NCBI GenBank assembly: GCA_021234155.1
Contig: JAJEKV010000406.1
Location: forward strand, 169,082 to 233,081
DNA length: 64,000 nucleotides
Reading direction: 5' to 3'
Source: Isoetes taiwanensis
Lineage: Eukaryota > Streptophyta > Lycopodiopsida > Isoetales > Isoetaceae
The position numbers were made by a program, and so were the translations under genes. The notes under the pieces are model-generated. The model was not told where the DNA came from. It made no database searches and saw only the letters and a program-made list of their open reading frames with translations. This document shows, one piece after another, positions 23,901 through 35,603 of the stretch. Numbering within the stretch: position 1 is the stretch's first letter; each line of letters begins with the position of its first letter.

Positions 23901-25885
23901 GTGTCTTGACGTAGAGGGGTGGTGTTGACGCCAGAGCACGGACCCTAAAAACCACCTGGAAGCAGCTTGCCCCAAAAGTCCTCTCCCGAAGGCCCTGGCG
24001 ACGGACAGGCAACTTCCCCTCTCCGGAATCGTGATTCGGCTCTGCCAATGGACTCGGAATGTCGACATTGTCCTGGGGACCAAGTTTCGTGGCCAGAAGA
24101 CCACCTCTTCTCGAGGAAGCGTCAAACTATCTCATGTCCAACACACTCGTAGTCAATTGGCCTAGGAGGTGGCGTCGAATCACCGCAAGCGTGGGGCGTA
24201 AGTGTTTCTTTCTTTTGCAAACCGACCGTGCAACTTGGTCTCTAGGGTAATTCGGCCTCCCGGACGATGTGGCGAAGTCGAATCGCCATTCGAGCCCTCC
24301 GCAATGTCCGAACGACAAAACACTTTGGTTTCTACAAGGTCGACCGCAGAACGCGCGGTTTGATAAGTTCTCGGACCCGGATGTTGGATTTTGTTGGACC
24401 TTATCGAGCGGGGCCCTTGAGCGAAGGATTCAAGCGGGCCGGATAGGGGAACCGGAGATCCGGGAGTGTGGTCTTTAGCGTCACGGCCCCCGGGAGCGCC
24501 GCCGAGGAAAGGCTACCTCGAAACTTTTTGGGGCTCGCCTCTTGGGGTTGGACTCTCCCCTCTAATGAGACGGCCTTGCAAGGTCCTGTCCTTGTTTGAC
24601 TTTGGGCAAGTGTGCGGCTCACGCCCAACAACAAGCTGCCCGGACCGTTCTAATGCAAACACTTTGATCTACACCTTGTCCGGAAATTTTGAAAACCGGC
24701 ATGTATGTTGGCGATGACTTAGGAAGCCTGCTGACAAAAAATCAGAATTTAATTCGGTACTATGCATTAATTACGAATTTATGAATGTCTTGCTACCGCA
24801 AAGTCGCCCTTTACTTCTAACCGCCACAACGGAGGAGTGAGATCCAAACTCCATTCCGCCGGTTCCCCTTGCTTCAGCGTTCTCAATCGCATCTTATCGG
24901 CCAAGTCCCAAGTGCAAAAGACCAAAACTCGGCACCCAAAACGCAAACCCCCGCTAGAACCCGGCAACTCATAGGGTTTACGTTTGGAGGCTCTATCCTT
25001 GTCGATTTGACTAGGACCTTCTTGCCGTGTCTTGACGTAGAGGGGGTGTTGACACGGGCGAGGGACCCTAAAACCATCCTGGGCGCCTTGCCCCAAAAGT
25101 CCTCTCCGAAGGCCCCCGGGCGACGGACGGGCAACTTCCCTCCTCGGAATCATGATTCGGCTCGCCAATGGACTCAAACGTCGACATTGCCACGGGGACC
25201 AAGTTTCATGGCGTAAGACCACCCCCTTTCGAGGAAGCGTCAAACTATCTCATGTCCAACACACTCGTAGTCAATTGGCCTAGGAGGTGGCAAAACCGCA
25301 ACGTAGGGCTTAAGTGTTTCTTTCTTTTGCAAAAATGACCGTGCAACTTAATCTCTAGGGTAATTTCGGCCTCCGGGACGATGTGGCGAAGTCGAATCGC
25401 CATTCGGAGCCTCCGCAATGTCCGAACGACAAAACACTTTGGTTTCTACGGTCGGCCGACCGCAGGACGCTTCACGGTTTTGATAAGTTCTCGGGACCGG
25501 ATGTTGGATTTTTGGACCTTATCGGAGACGGGCCCTTTGAACGAAGGATTCAATGGTGGGATAGGGAACCGAGATCCGGAGTGTGGTCTTTAGCACGGCC
25601 CCCGGGGAGCGCCAGGAAAGGTCGCCTCGAAACTTTTTGGGGCTCGCCTCTTGGGGTCCGGACTCTCCCCTCTAATGAGGTGGCCTTGCAAGGTCCTGGC
25701 CTTGTTTGACTTGGGCAAGTGTGCCAGCTCGGCTGCCACAAAAGTTCTCTTACGAAGGCCCTGGCAATGGACGAGCAATTTCCCCTCTCCAAAACCATGA
25801 TTTGGCTCTTCCAATGGACTCAGAATATCGACATTACCCTGGGGACCAACTTTCGTGGCCAGAAGACCACCCTTGTTCTCCAAAA
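20984..25885 (+). repeat. 1.12-kb tandem array, four full copies and one deleted
   Basis: Copies start at GCGGTTTGATAAGTTCT or close variants: 20,984, 22,113, 23,233, 24,355 and 25,474, giving periods of 1,129, 1,120, 1,122 and 1,119 bp. Shared landmarks are CGGATGTTGGATTTTT, GTACTATGCATTAATTACG, TTATGAATGTCTTGCTAC and CTATCTCATGTCCAACACAC. The fifth copy has lost about 455 bp in the middle (junction near 25,735). Overlapping ORFs recur in each copy on both strands but are not conserved in frame, so I treat them as non-coding. The array lies wholly within the CACTA element. Confidence 0.92.
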
Positions 25886-25904
25886 AGAACAAAGTACACT
25901 AGAC

Positions 25905-26155
25905 GTCCAGTAGACGTCCCGCGCGACGTCACGTCGCACGCGACGTCACGTCGCGACAAAAAAGTGACGCGACGCATGGCGGCGGTGGTCATAGGCGTGG
26001 CGCACGGGCGTGGACAGACCGCCACGCCATTGTCGACGTCGCGACCACACGCCGCGATGCGACGCGGCGCTGACGCGGACGCCGCATTGACGTCGCATGG
26101 TGACGTTATTTGCGACGTCACGTCGCACAGACGTCGCAAGCCCACGTCGCTAAAT
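25905..26155 (-). repeat. Right subterminal GC-rich repeats
   Basis: Dense GACGTC, CGTCGC and GCGACGTCAC units, the counterpart of 18,745-18,955. The ORF at 25,706-26,473 crosses this segment into LINE coding sequence by chance. Confidence 0.8.
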
Positions 26156-26173
26156 GTCCATTCTCTTGTTGTG
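26143..26173 (-). repeat. CACTA right terminal inverted repeat
   Basis: Ends ...CTCTTGTTGTG followed by TGT. The complement starts CACAACAAGAG and runs to TTTAGCGACGT. Confidence 0.9.
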
Positions 26174-26540
26174 TGTCATGGGCAACGAGGTTGCGGTGGA
26201 GTTGCTTGCTATTTCAAGGATGCCCTTGCTCCATATATCACGCTTCATAAAGCGGATAGATATAATTGCTACATGTGGCTCAAACTTCATTGTCACAATA
26301 GTAGTACCATTTTTGTTTCTGCCTGTTACTTCCCACCTACATCATCACCTTTTTATGATGAATATGATGTCGCTCGCAGTGATCCCTATGGTGATCTTTA
26401 TGATGACATTGCTCAATTCAAACAGTTGGGGCATGTTATTCTTCTTGGTGATTTCAATGCTCGCCTTCTTTGAAATGCAAAATTTGCTCAACTCATACTT
26501 GAGGATGTCCATGACCCTTTATGGATGTACGCTAATGATC
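26174..26540 (+). pseudogene. LINE endonuclease, C-terminal part
   Basis: The frame starting with the second TGT reads CHGQRGCGGVACYFKDALAP and continues to VILLGDFNARL near 26,440-26,470. GDFNAR is the conserved metal/catalytic block of LINE endonucleases. A stop follows at 26,471 where the domain should continue. Together with 18,555-18,722 this forms one endonuclease domain. Confidence 0.8.
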
Positions 26541-27240
26541 TGATCTTTCCACGTTCATCGCCGATGCTAACAAACCCGTCTCAACATTTGGAAGGGAGCT
26601 CATCTAGTTGTGTGAAGTCTTTGAGATGGTACTTTGTAATGGCTTAGAGCAATGGCCACACTCTAAAGGTATTACATGCGAGGATGGGATAAAAGGGGTG
26701 GTGGTACTAGTGTTGTTGATTATGTCATTTCCCAAGTGCAAGCCTTGGATCTCATTTCAGATTTTTGAATTGGCACAAGGCATAGAGATGAGGAGATAAA
26801 ATCGATCACTATCCACTTTATTTATCATTAAAGTGGCGACTTCCACCTCTTCAACCCATTGCTATCCGGGCTCCCGCCCCCCAAAGCATTCGTTTGACTT
26901 ATTTTAGATCTTTTGAATATGAGCAGACATTAGCTCCTGGCGCTTGCGGTATTTTGGATTACCCAACTCTTCAAGAGCGTAATGCAAACATTTCTTCGAT
27001 GCTTTGCTTATACATTGTCTCTTGCTTTGGTACACGACTTTGGTGTTGCTCATTGGTAGGAAATCCTTTCCTAGAAATGCCTGGTTTGATGAAGACCGCA
27101 AGCGGCTTAAAAACAATTGCGAACGATAGTTGAGCCGGATACGTGACATAATGCCATTCGTAATTATAAGTTTGTTTTGAACGCGCAAGAAGGCATGCTT
27201 TGTTGCCGAGCATCGAAGCAAATGTTTGAATTCATCGCTA
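26541..27240 (+). pseudogene. LINE linker between endonuclease and RT, degenerate
   Basis: Several frames give plausible LINE linker sequence, for example near 26,820-27,130 with LTYFRSFEYEQTLAPG and, in another frame, AWFDEDRKRLKNNC. Stops and frameshifts are frequent. Position and order, not motifs, support the call. Confidence 0.5.
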
Positions 27241-28150
27241 CGTGAGCCTCGGACCTTCGGGCAAAAAATATTATATCGACCACCTCCTACCCTTGGACAT
27301 ATTTCTATGCAAAGAATGGGATGAGCGATTGGTCCACTTATATGATCATCCCGGGGTCCTTAATTACGTGCCTCCTTTGGTAGGTGATATTCTTCAATTT
27401 AGAGAGGAGGAAGTCAAAGAAGGACTGTGACATCTATCTAATGGCAAGTCTCCTGATCTTCAAGGTTTGCAAGCAGAATTGCTTAAATGGGGGGGTCCGC
27501 TATTGCTTCCAATCATCACTACTCTTTTAAATCAAGCTTTGCAAGAAGGCTTGCCAGAAACTTGGGCCGTCGGCAAGTAAGATCGTACCAATTTACAAAG
27601 CAGGTGATAAGCATGATCCTTCTAATTATCGCATGATCATGGTAAGTTCCATATTTTCAAAGCTCTTAGCCGGTCTTCTTGAGAAGCGGTTGACATCATG
27701 GGCGAACATCTTTGGTGTATGCGTCTTTGTAGGGGACGAATGCTTTCGTCCATGCCATTCTACAATAGACCATATTTTCACATTGCACATACTTATTGAA
27801 CATAGTCGAAGTTTGAAACAAGACCTCTATATATGTTTTGTGGATTTTACTTACGCTTTTGATACAAGACCACCCGCGAAGCTTCTTTTGGCGGTGCTTG
27901 CGGCACTTGGGGTTCCACAAGATCTTCAAAATGCGGTTTATTGGCTCTATGAAAGGGTTTTTGCTAAATTTCCAAAGATCGGTACTCAAATCACTAGCAA
28001 TATTGGAGTTTCGGGGTTGCCCTTTATCTCCTACACTCTTTGGCTTGTACATTGATCAATTGGAAGAATGGCTTGATAATCATGGCGTGAGGAGGTCCAC
28101 ATTTGGCACACTATATCATTAGGCAACTTATGTATGCCGATGATGTTTCA
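27241..28150 (+). pseudogene. LINE reverse transcriptase domain
   Basis: Conserved RT blocks appear in order across shifted frames: SNGKSPDLQGLQAELLKW (about 27,436), ETW...VPIYKAGDKHDPSNYR (about 27,560-27,635), CFVDFTYAFDT (about 27,835, the first catalytic Asp block, with Tyr where Lys is usual), GCPLSPTLFGLYIDQLEEWL (about 28,015-28,075) and LMYADDVSL with the catalytic YADD at 28,133-28,144. Block order and content are those of plant LINE RTs. At least four frame changes and a stop after ETWAVGK show that it is dead. Confidence 0.85.
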
Positions 28151-29280
28151 CTTCGGCACATACCGCCGCTAGTATCAAAGCAACATTTACATGCTCGCAC
28201 GCAGTTTTTGTGAGAAATCTGGTCTGCGTGTTAATCTCCAAAAGACCAAGCTTTTGGTAGTTCAATCCTCTCGTCATAATGTTCCCACTATGCACTATGA
28301 TAGCCGCTGAAGTTGAAGTTGTAGATAGCTACAAGTATCTTGGTGTAGAATTCTCAGAAGAACACACTTTGGGGAGCGATTGTATTACCAAGCGGGTGGT
28401 CTTTGGATGGAGAGCACTCTATGCAATGCAAAACAATTGTTTTCGCGCAGAAATTCATGATTGGCCACGGAAAGCCCACTTGTTTTGGGCTTTGGTAGAG
28501 CTGTTTTTTTTGTATGGTTTCGAAGTGTGTGGGGGCACGCCATTAGTGCTAGTGCTTGGGAGAGCTTGGGCGAAGTGTAAAAGTCCTTTCTCACTTACAG
28601 ACCTCGGAGTTAAAACAACGGTGCCCTATGCTATTCTTTTACAAGAGCAGGTTTTGGCCTCTTCAACATTACGCCATGAAGCGCCATCTCCACTATATCT
28701 GCAAGGTGCACCACATGGATGATGTTAGGTATCCTGTTCTTGCACTTGCCATAGCTGAATCTCCTCGGGCGTTTGAAACGCGATGTTGGAAAGAGCATTG
28801 CACTACATGGTTTTGCGGCAAAAGTCCTTTCTTCACACCGATGCTTGCCGATTCGATCCCGAGCTTTTGCAACAATATCTCAATTGTCGTTTTTCTCAAA
28901 AGATATGGGACACAATTAATTTGGCCCAAGTGAAAACTGGTCATTATCATGCACACATAAATCCCACCTTAGCACCAGGAACAAGCTTGTAGCTATTGCA
29001 TCAATTCGCATGGGGTCCCCGGTCTGATTGACAGGGTAGATGGGAGCGGCCGCAATTTCATGAAGCGAGACTATGTGCCACTTGCCGATTCAAGGTTATT
29101 GATAATGAAAGCCATACTCTTTTGAGTTGCCCTGCTTTTGAGATAGTCCGGAATCATTTTTTGACCTTAGCATTCCATTCCACGCTTCCACAACTTCTCA
29201 GAGCACCATCTGTGCATGACTTGGCATTATACATACTTGAGGTTCTAGATAAATGTCTGCAATTACTAAGCCCTCAGTAG
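28151..29280 (+). pseudogene. LINE C-terminal region and zinc knuckle
   Basis: At 28,310-28,500 the frame reads DSYKYLGVEFSEEHTLG, the usual thumb/connector that follows RT. At 29,068-29,150 it reads LCATCRFKVIDNESHTLLSC, a C-x2-C...H-x4-C zinc knuckle shared by LINE C-termini. Translation ends LQLLSPQ-stop at 29,278-29,280. Confidence 0.75.
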
Positions 29281-29456
29281 TCATTATCTCCGCTTGTCTA
29301 GTATCATCATTACTGCAAAGGTTTTTCCCTTGAAAATCTTTCGAGGCAGGGGTTTTTTAATCCTAGTAGTAATGATTGTACTAGCCCATTGTATGGGTCC
29401 CATGACCTATTGGTCTCCGTGGACGTTAAAAAATCTATTCTATTCTATATTCTATT
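29281..29456 (+). repeat. LINE 3' untranslated tail
   Basis: After the stop comes a short tail with ATTGGTCTCCGTGGACGTTA (29,410-29,429) and then irregular ATTCTATTCT repeats. The same box ends two other short LINE fragments, at 37,076-37,110 (+) and 39,316-39,350 (-). Confidence 0.7.
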
Positions 29457-30675
29457 CGGTGCACCGTTGGTCTGCCACCCAATTCCCTAATGAAAGAAGC
29501 CATAAGGTATAATGTATGGTTAGGCACATGATTTACTTCACATTTCATAAGATACAAGTTGAAGATTTCTACATATTTTTGAATGGTCTCACTATGCTTG
29601 ATGTGGAAAGTCTGATATAGAGGAGATGTTTTGTGGCTAGGGCGGCAACAGGGGGAAGGAGGAGCCCTCCTATCCTCTCTTTGATCTTACCCTCTTGCAA
29701 ACCGGATACTACGATCCGGTAAGTGGGGTTTGCCGATGTGCCGAAGATTTTCTTCTTCAAAGAAATTGCACGAGCTAGCGGATTCAAGGCGGTCTTGTGG
29801 ATTTGGCCTGGTAAGCCACTAACGTGGTATTCTGCTCTCAATCTTTTTAAGAATGATGATTGGTTAAGCAAATCACACCGAAAGGGCGCAGAGTCTATAA
29901 GGTGGAGCAGATTTGAAGCCGAATTCATAAAGAGAGCAGTTTTGGGTCTGTTTGGCAGTCTTTTTAGTTGGATCTTCTATCCATTTGGTTTTTTCCCCTC
30001 CTCTTGCTCTTTCTTGCTAGCGGAAAGATCTAGGGATGTTTTCTTGAAAGGAGCAGAGTAAATTCTTGATCTTAAATTTACAGTTTTAAAACAGGATGTT
30101 AGATTATTTGAGATCGCCGAGCTAGGGATTTGAGTGTGTCTAGGAAGACGCTTCCATATCAAGACCAGATATCATGAGCCAGAATTAGGGAGAGTTCTGG
30201 TGGCTGTGTGTCTAGCCCGATAAAGTTGGTATTTGGAGCATCCCGATAATGCAGCATCTTACTTTAATCTCTCATTTGGCTATAAAGCTGTTGAATTTGT
30301 TCATAGTTTGAAGCATATTTGCTTCTCTGAGCAGTGCGGGAGATTGTTCAGGTTACTCCACATCTCTTTTCTCTTCATTTCTATTTCTACAAGAGGTTTT
30401 CTTGGAGCATTCAAGATCTGTTTGTAGCTTGTGGAAAATGGGCATTTGGCTCCTATAGTATTCTGTTTAATTGGGAAGATGTTAATACTGTAGTACTGGT
30501 TAGACAGAAGAAGAGGTTGAGAGAGGCTCATGTGTACTTTAGTTACAGACATATTCTGATCCAGAAGGGATCATTTGTACGTAAACTATATCTGATTCAT
30601 GAGGGATCTATTGTACTGTAATTTTTTCTATTTGATAAATACAATAACTTCTTACCTTCAAAAAAAAAAAAAAAA
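29457..30675 (+). mobile_element. Possible 5'-truncated retroelement with poly(A) tail
   Basis: No domain is recognised in the ORFs (for example 29,723-30,061, 112 residues). The right edge reads TTTGATAAATACAATAACTT, then CTTACCTTC and a run of about 15 A at 30,660-30,674, the usual ending of a plant L1-type LINE or a retrocopy. On the other strand the neighbouring exon is cut off by this tail. The left boundary is uncertain and could be anywhere from 29,457 on. Confidence 0.4.
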
Positions 30676-30679
30676 GGGA

Positions 30680-30998
30680 AGAAAGTCTGCAATTCAAATA
30701 TCAAATCTTGAGGGTCAAGAAGCTTATCAAACCTTGCTAAGAACTTTATGGCACTCGCATCCCAAGCATTAGCACCTATGCTTATTACATACTCGAGCCA
30801 TGCCCTTACCTCATCATTTTTGAAATAGTTCTTGAGCTCTGAAAACTTGCAACCTTTTTTTATAGCCATATTCTGATAGTATTCTTCGAAAGTGTCCAAG
30901 AAGTTGTTAGCATTGATGATTGGATCAAAGAGACGATTGAGAAAATCGGGTTCAAAGTGAACAGACAATATGGCTAGTGCACTTTCCTGAAACCGAAA
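30680..30998 (-). CDS. Unidentified exon, truncated by a retroelement tail
   Basis: On the minus strand TTTTTCGGTTTCAG, a good 3' splice site, precedes an open segment of about 100 residues beginning ESALAILSVHFEPDFLN and containing CKFSELKNYFKNDEVRAWLE and FLARFDKLLDPQDLIFELQ. The amino-acid composition is that of a real soluble protein: mixed helix-forming, few repeats, many charged residues. I do not recognise the family. The reading frame runs into the complement of the neighbouring poly(A) tract (Phe run), so the exon or its gene appears broken there. No partner exon was found in 31-32 kb. It could be a fragment of a host gene carried by, or hit by, a retroelement. Confidence 0.45.
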
Positions 30999-31013
30999 AA
31001 GGTATGCACACAC

Positions 31014-32380
31014 AAATGATGTTATCTCGAGTTTTAATGAACACGTTTGGCTAAGTCATTATCAGAGATCTGAAATTGAAATGATGGAGAAAAGTGTATT
31101 CAAATTGAATCAGTGAACTATACAATAAAAACAACAAGCAAGGAGCATCTGGCGGATCTTGAAGCAAGGGGCATCAGGTGATTTCAAGAAAAAATGTGCA
31201 AACATGATTAAAATGTGGATTTTAGGCTGACGATATACAATTTAATAGTGGTTTGAAACTCAGAGACTTCTGTGTTTTATGGGGATGCTTTTTGAATTAT
31301 TTTGAAGTATAAGATGCTGACAATATGCTGGATACATACAAATTGTACTTATGCAATGAACTTCCAATTTTGACTCTATTCTTTGTAACTAAATGAACAT
31401 TTTATTATTGGATACTTGCAACTTTTTGCATTTTTCTTTGCTCTTACTTCCTAACACTTCATAAGACTTGCTTATAAACTTCAAATAGAATAAGCACTGA
31501 TTTTTCTAATAAATTTTCAAATTAAAGTTTAATTTTACCTTTGTTAACCACTACCAAATGGAAATATAGCCGAAATTTGTTGCTATCAAATGCAAATACA
31601 ACATAAATTTCTTACATATTCTAAATGAGGTGTACCCTCGACTATCTCGGTTGTTGGATTCGTAGATCCTATAGCCTAGACTGTATGTTTATTTCTCTGA
31701 AGCCTCTCATTTCAATTGTAGTCATTTAGGATTAGGAGCACTATGATACCAGGGGCACTATGATTTCAAAATATGAAATACATGTTCGCCTAAGGATTTG
31801 GAGTGTGAAATTGGGGAATCGAACCCTTAGCAAAATAGTTGCATGGTCCTAATTAGAATGCTTTGACCAACACAACATATTCATTGATGATATTATATAG
31901 GTCATTCTATATAGAAATTTTGGCAAGTTATACTACAGAAAAATCAACCTTTTCATGGCAAGGAAGGTATTCTTCAGTGGTAAAGCATCAAATCGATCAG
32001 TACCAATAGCAAAGAAGTTATTCTTCATTGCTGGATCTTCAAAATCTTTACAAAATCCCCTTCTAGTAGTCCCTCCCCCGTTTCAGCTTGATCCGTGAAA
32101 AATAGTATGGACTTTAGTCTATGGGCAGGTTTCTTGGCATGGATAAGGCCATTTGGGATCTTTGACTATAACTAGACCGTTAGATGAAAAGGTCAATTCT
32201 TGGCTTGAATTGCTTATAGGGTTCTTCAAAAGCATCGAATATATCCTACTGGCTAAAAAGTTAACATTTTTTGTTTGGGTGTGTTATGGGAGATCTTGTT
32301 ATTTTGGTTGGAAAAAAAAAATAAAAACGCAAAAATTCCATGGTGAGGGCAGCTATGGCACACTGTCCCTGAAATCTTCC
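31014..32380. other. Intergenic sequence, no gene seen
   Basis: AT-rich DNA without a supported gene. Short ORFs around 32,153-32,400 are not protein-like until the GRAS remnant begins. Confidence 0.45.
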
Positions 32381-32449
32381 TCTGTTTGCCTTCAACCCTG
32401 TTGGGCAATCCCATGCCACCAAGCTCGCTGCTTTCACCGACTCTTCCAA

Positions 32450-32995
32450 ATCCATCTGTGCCTATTGTTGTTATGGGTTTTGAATTTGAAGAGCTTTCTG
32501 CTTCTAAAATGCCTGCCGCTACAACACATTTGGCCTTGAATTAGTCTAGGCGATGCAGTTTAGATGGTTTGCCCAAGCTGTCGAAAATTTATCCATGTTG
32601 CATATCATCAATTTCGAGATTATGCAGTTGCCAAAAGAGAATGTGGCTCTCCGAAGCTACAGATTATCGGTGCTCGCCCTTCTGTGGAGCTCCTAGAATA
32701 GATCCGAAATCGATGGCCGAGTTTGTCAAAGAATTGAATCGGCCTTTCAATTTTGCGCAGTGCTGGAATCTCTCGAGCAAGTTGTTTGAATTCAAGTGCA
32801 TGATGCAGTTGCACAGGCTACTCCATGTAATTAAGCAACCAAAAACTGATTTCCATTCTCGATCTGATCTGCCAAATGGGTCCCAAAGTGGTGGCAATTG
32901 CAGAAAAGAAGGCAAAGGGAATTTTCAAAGGATGCAATGCCAAAACAGCAGAAGCAATTCCTCAGAATGGGACGGATCATCCTTAAAATAGCCGT
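32450..32995 (+). pseudogene. GRAS-family transcription factor pseudogene
   Basis: Pieces of the plant GRAS domain occur in order, spread over three frames. LSMLHIINFEIMQ (about 32,590-32,630) matches the VHIID core. ECGSPKLQIIGARPSVELLE (about 32,640) matches the RITG region. MAEFVKELNRPFNFAQ (32,713-32,760) and MMQLHRLLH (about 32,800) match the LEU-II part, and PKVVAIAEKKA (32,882-32,914) matches the start of the PFYRE/SAW-side segment where VV..E is conserved. GRAS proteins are nuclear plant regulators (DELLA, SCARECROW and relatives); the subfamily cannot be told. A block of about 25 bp seems missing after FEIMQ, and stops occur. It ends in unrelated sequence, so it is a truncated, frameshifted copy, probably non-functional. 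Confidence 0.55.
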
Positions 32996-34772
32996 TCTCT
33001 TTCTGGCTTAAATATTTTTTAATAGTTGGCAAAAGAAAAACCCATCCCTAATAAGAAACAATTTTTGATTATATGGCTCAACCCAGAAAATTCGGCTAAG
33101 CTATAAACACATATTCCAATTGCGTACATGGAGGTCCACGTGGGTTATGGCCCGTTGCCAGCCCACATGCTCGGACTTACCACGTGGCGGAGGGAGATTC
33201 GGTGAAATGATGAGTAAGCAGACTAGGAGTAGATAGGCTAGTTTTGTATTTCTTTATTTGGCCACACTTTCCAAGAAATGGGTTTTGAAGGTCAAAAAGA
33301 GGACAAATTCAAACATCTCAAAGCCCAAACCACATATTCTTTTGAACTCTATCAGATGGAAAAGAAAAAATTTGGAAAATGAGCACTCTTCTTTTTAGGG
33401 CAAAAAAATGGCCAAGGGTGTGCGATTTGTCAAGAAGGGTGATGATTTGGCAAATGAAGAGTGACATGGCAATATGAAGGTGGTGATGTGGCACGAAAAA
33501 ATAGCAAGTAATATTTTTCCTAGTCAAAAACGTTTTGTGATAGAGGATGAGGTGGATGACATGTGGAGGTGATGTGGATGACATGCTGATGATGTATGGT
33601 GATTATATGGATGATATAGGGTGGTGTGAAGGTGATATATGGGTAAATTCGACATGTATGCACCAAGGTGCTTGATTTTTTTTGATATTTCTTAGACCAA
33701 CTTTTGCCCTTTCTAGATATGTGATGTCGAATGTGGTGTTTTTGTCTCTAGCTTTGGTTTTAGAGAGACAATATGATTGTAGACCTTGGGAATGGCCAAT
33801 TTTGTTGGAATTTTGGTAATTTTTCATGTATGGTGGATGAATAGCATGTTTTGACTAGGAAAAATTCTTTTCCTGGTTTTGGAAAGATGCACTGGTATAT
33901 GAAAGGAAGAAAAATAGGTTTTGGATATAATCATGGTGGCAACGCCTTGGACAATGATAAATCATGCCTTGGAAAGTGAAACATCATGCCAAATCTAGTA
34001 AAATACCAATGTGACTCGAGGGGTCTTCGAAACTTGATTTAGAGGCCTTCAATCTTTGTCCTGTTAAAATAATATCTATCTTCAAGTCTTCATGGTCAAA
34101 AGTCCTTCTTGCAATGCCCATATGATGTCCAATCAAAATCCTCCCTTGGTTTTCATAATAAAATATCTTTTACAAGTCTTCAAAGGATAGATGTATTTAG
34201 GATCTATGTTCCACTAGTTCATACACACATATATCAAGTCAAGTATTAGCAAAATGTATAATGTATATATATGGTTCTTCTATGCTGCCAAAATGTGGTA
34301 GCAACATCTAGAGCACATGGGTTATTGTAACCAAATCCATTCAATTTTACATAGAGCACCTTGTATGTGAACGCGAGCTTCTTGTCACTTATACTCCTAG
34401 TTACCAAATCTTTATCAATCCATAAAGCTAGTTTCTTACAGATACTCTAGAGGAATGTTACAAGAACAACAAGGGCCTTGTATGTACATCTCATGGACCT
34501 ATTAGTCTCAAACGATTGGAAAAAACATTCTCCTAGAAACACCATATTAAAATTTCAATCTAATATGTTTTGCAAGAAATTGATTATGTAAAAATACTTT
34601 CTGGAGTATGCTTTCCCTTTCCTTTTTTTTTTCTTTTTTGGGTTATCAACAATGGAGTTTTTGCCTAACAGGCACACAGATGCCATATTCAAAATACATC
34701 CCGTGCACAAATTACATCATAAAAATCAAGAAATAGTTTGAATTCATGAGACGACCACAATGAGTTCGTCAA
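32996..34772. other. Intergenic sequence, no gene seen
   Basis: Downstream side of the lectin gene. A GATG/GTGG-rich low-complexity stretch lies at 33,530-33,640. No domain was recognised in the short ORFs. Confidence 0.45.
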
Positions 34773-35603
34773 TTAAATTTCGCATTGGCATATGCTATCA
34801 ATAAGTAGAAAAACAAGAACTACTATTAGAAGAAACAATATATTAAGATTGCTTCCTTCTTTCTGGCATATATCACCTATCCCTGAGTCCGTTGTACCAA
34901 TTGCATGGTCTCTAAAAGGATGGTGAATAGTATGATTCCCGTTAAAGTATTCTAAAATATTGGATGTCTTGGATGTTGCAATTGATGATAGTGATTTTAT
35001 CTTTTGTAGCTTTATATTGTACCTCGCATTTGAACACCATGTGAACCAATCATCTTGCCATTCTATGTGATCTTCACTATCCCATACCCTTCCTCCATTG
35101 TTGTCAACTAGCACTAAGTCACCATTATCAAGTACTCGGATATCAACTGCCCCTGTTGCATTGATTTCCCACTTCACTTTACCATTATTCAACAATTGGA
35201 GTTGTCCTTTGCCTTCATCAACTTGAGCCGTGCAATTATCTGTTACCATTGGAATAGGACTAGATCTCCACAAACTTGAATTTCCATTTTGAGGATGCAC
35301 ATCTAGCCAACAGAGATTGCTTCCTGAGCTGACACGTATTTCTAATATGTATTCCATATTTGATGACCACCGCCATATTTTTGTTTGTGTTGTATATGTG
35401 GCGGTAATGGAATTTTCATTCACCTTGCTCACTACTTTGCCACCATTGGTAGGAGGAGGAGGAGAAAGATGAGGCGAATGAAAATGCGAAGGAGATGGTG
35501 CAGGAGCAGACAAGACAGAAGGGTGTGAATGATTTGTTGAACTTGAAACATGAACCACAAGCCAAATATGGCAACAAAATAGTGACAATAGAAGATGCCC
35601 CAT
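34773..35603 (-). CDS. Bulb-type (G-type) lectin domain membrane protein
   Basis: A 276-residue intact single-exon frame. Residues 1-21 form a signal peptide (MGHLLLSLFCCHIWLVVHV). Residues 24-55 are a Ser/Pro/His-rich linker. Residues about 75-185 resemble a bulb-type mannose-binding lectin domain: GQLQLLNNGKVKWEI, then IRVLDNGDLVLVDNNG and RVWDSEDH, the repeated LxxxDNGDLVLxD pattern with W in the next strand. Potential N-glycosylation sites are at N108, N123, N147 and N223. Residues 253-270 are strongly hydrophobic (NILFLLIVVLVFLLI) and followed by a short Cys-containing tail, so the protein is probably anchored in the plasma membrane with the lectin outside. G-type lectins usually belong to receptor kinases; here no kinase domain follows, so it resembles a receptor-like protein. 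Start chosen because it gives the signal peptide. Confidence 0.7.
   Translation of the reverse strand: MGHLLLSLFCCHIWLVVHVSSSTNHSHPSVLSAPAPSPSHFHSPHLSPPPPTNGGKVVSKVNENSITATYTTQTKIWRWSSNMEYILEIRVSSGSNLCWLDVHPQNGNSSLWRSSPIPMVTDNCTAQVDEGKGQLQLLNNGKVKWEINATGAVDIRVLDNGDLVLVDNNGGRVWDSEDHIEWQDDWFTWCSNARYNIKLQKIKSLSSIATSKTSNILEYFNGNHTIHHPFRDHAIGTTDSGIGDICQKEGSNLNILFLLIVVLVFLLIDSICQCEI

Larger units (their letters stand above)
18723..26173. mobile_element. CACTA (En/Spm)-type transposon, non-autonomous, 7,451 bp
   Basis: The left end reads CACAACAAGAAAAGGG then TCATTTAGCGACGT. The complement of the right end reads CACAACAAGAGAATGG then ACATTTAGCGACGT. TGT flanks both sides (18,720-18,722 and 26,174-26,176), the 3-bp duplication expected of CACTA elements. 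CACTACAAGAAA-type ends with subterminal GCGACG repeats are typical of plant CACTA families; here the fourth base is A, not T. Removing the element and one TGT restores the LINE frame (...FNE-C-HGQRG...). The interior has GC-rich subterminal repeats, short tandem repeats, a polypurine tract and a five-copy 1.12-kb array. I saw no transposase motif. Confidence 0.9.
18555..29456 (+). mobile_element. LINE (non-LTR retrotransposon), interrupted by CACTA
   Basis: This is one non-LTR element read in order: an apurinic endonuclease-like domain (18,555-18,722, resuming at 26,174), reverse transcriptase (about 27,250-28,150, YADD at 28,133-28,144), a C-terminal zinc knuckle (29,074-29,140), a stop at 29,278 and a 3' tail ending in ATTCT-type repeats near 29,456. 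A 7,451-bp CACTA element splits the endonuclease. The LINE carries multiple stops and frameshifts and cannot be active. The tail box CTCCGTGGACGTTAAAA recurs at two other places in the window. Confidence 0.85.
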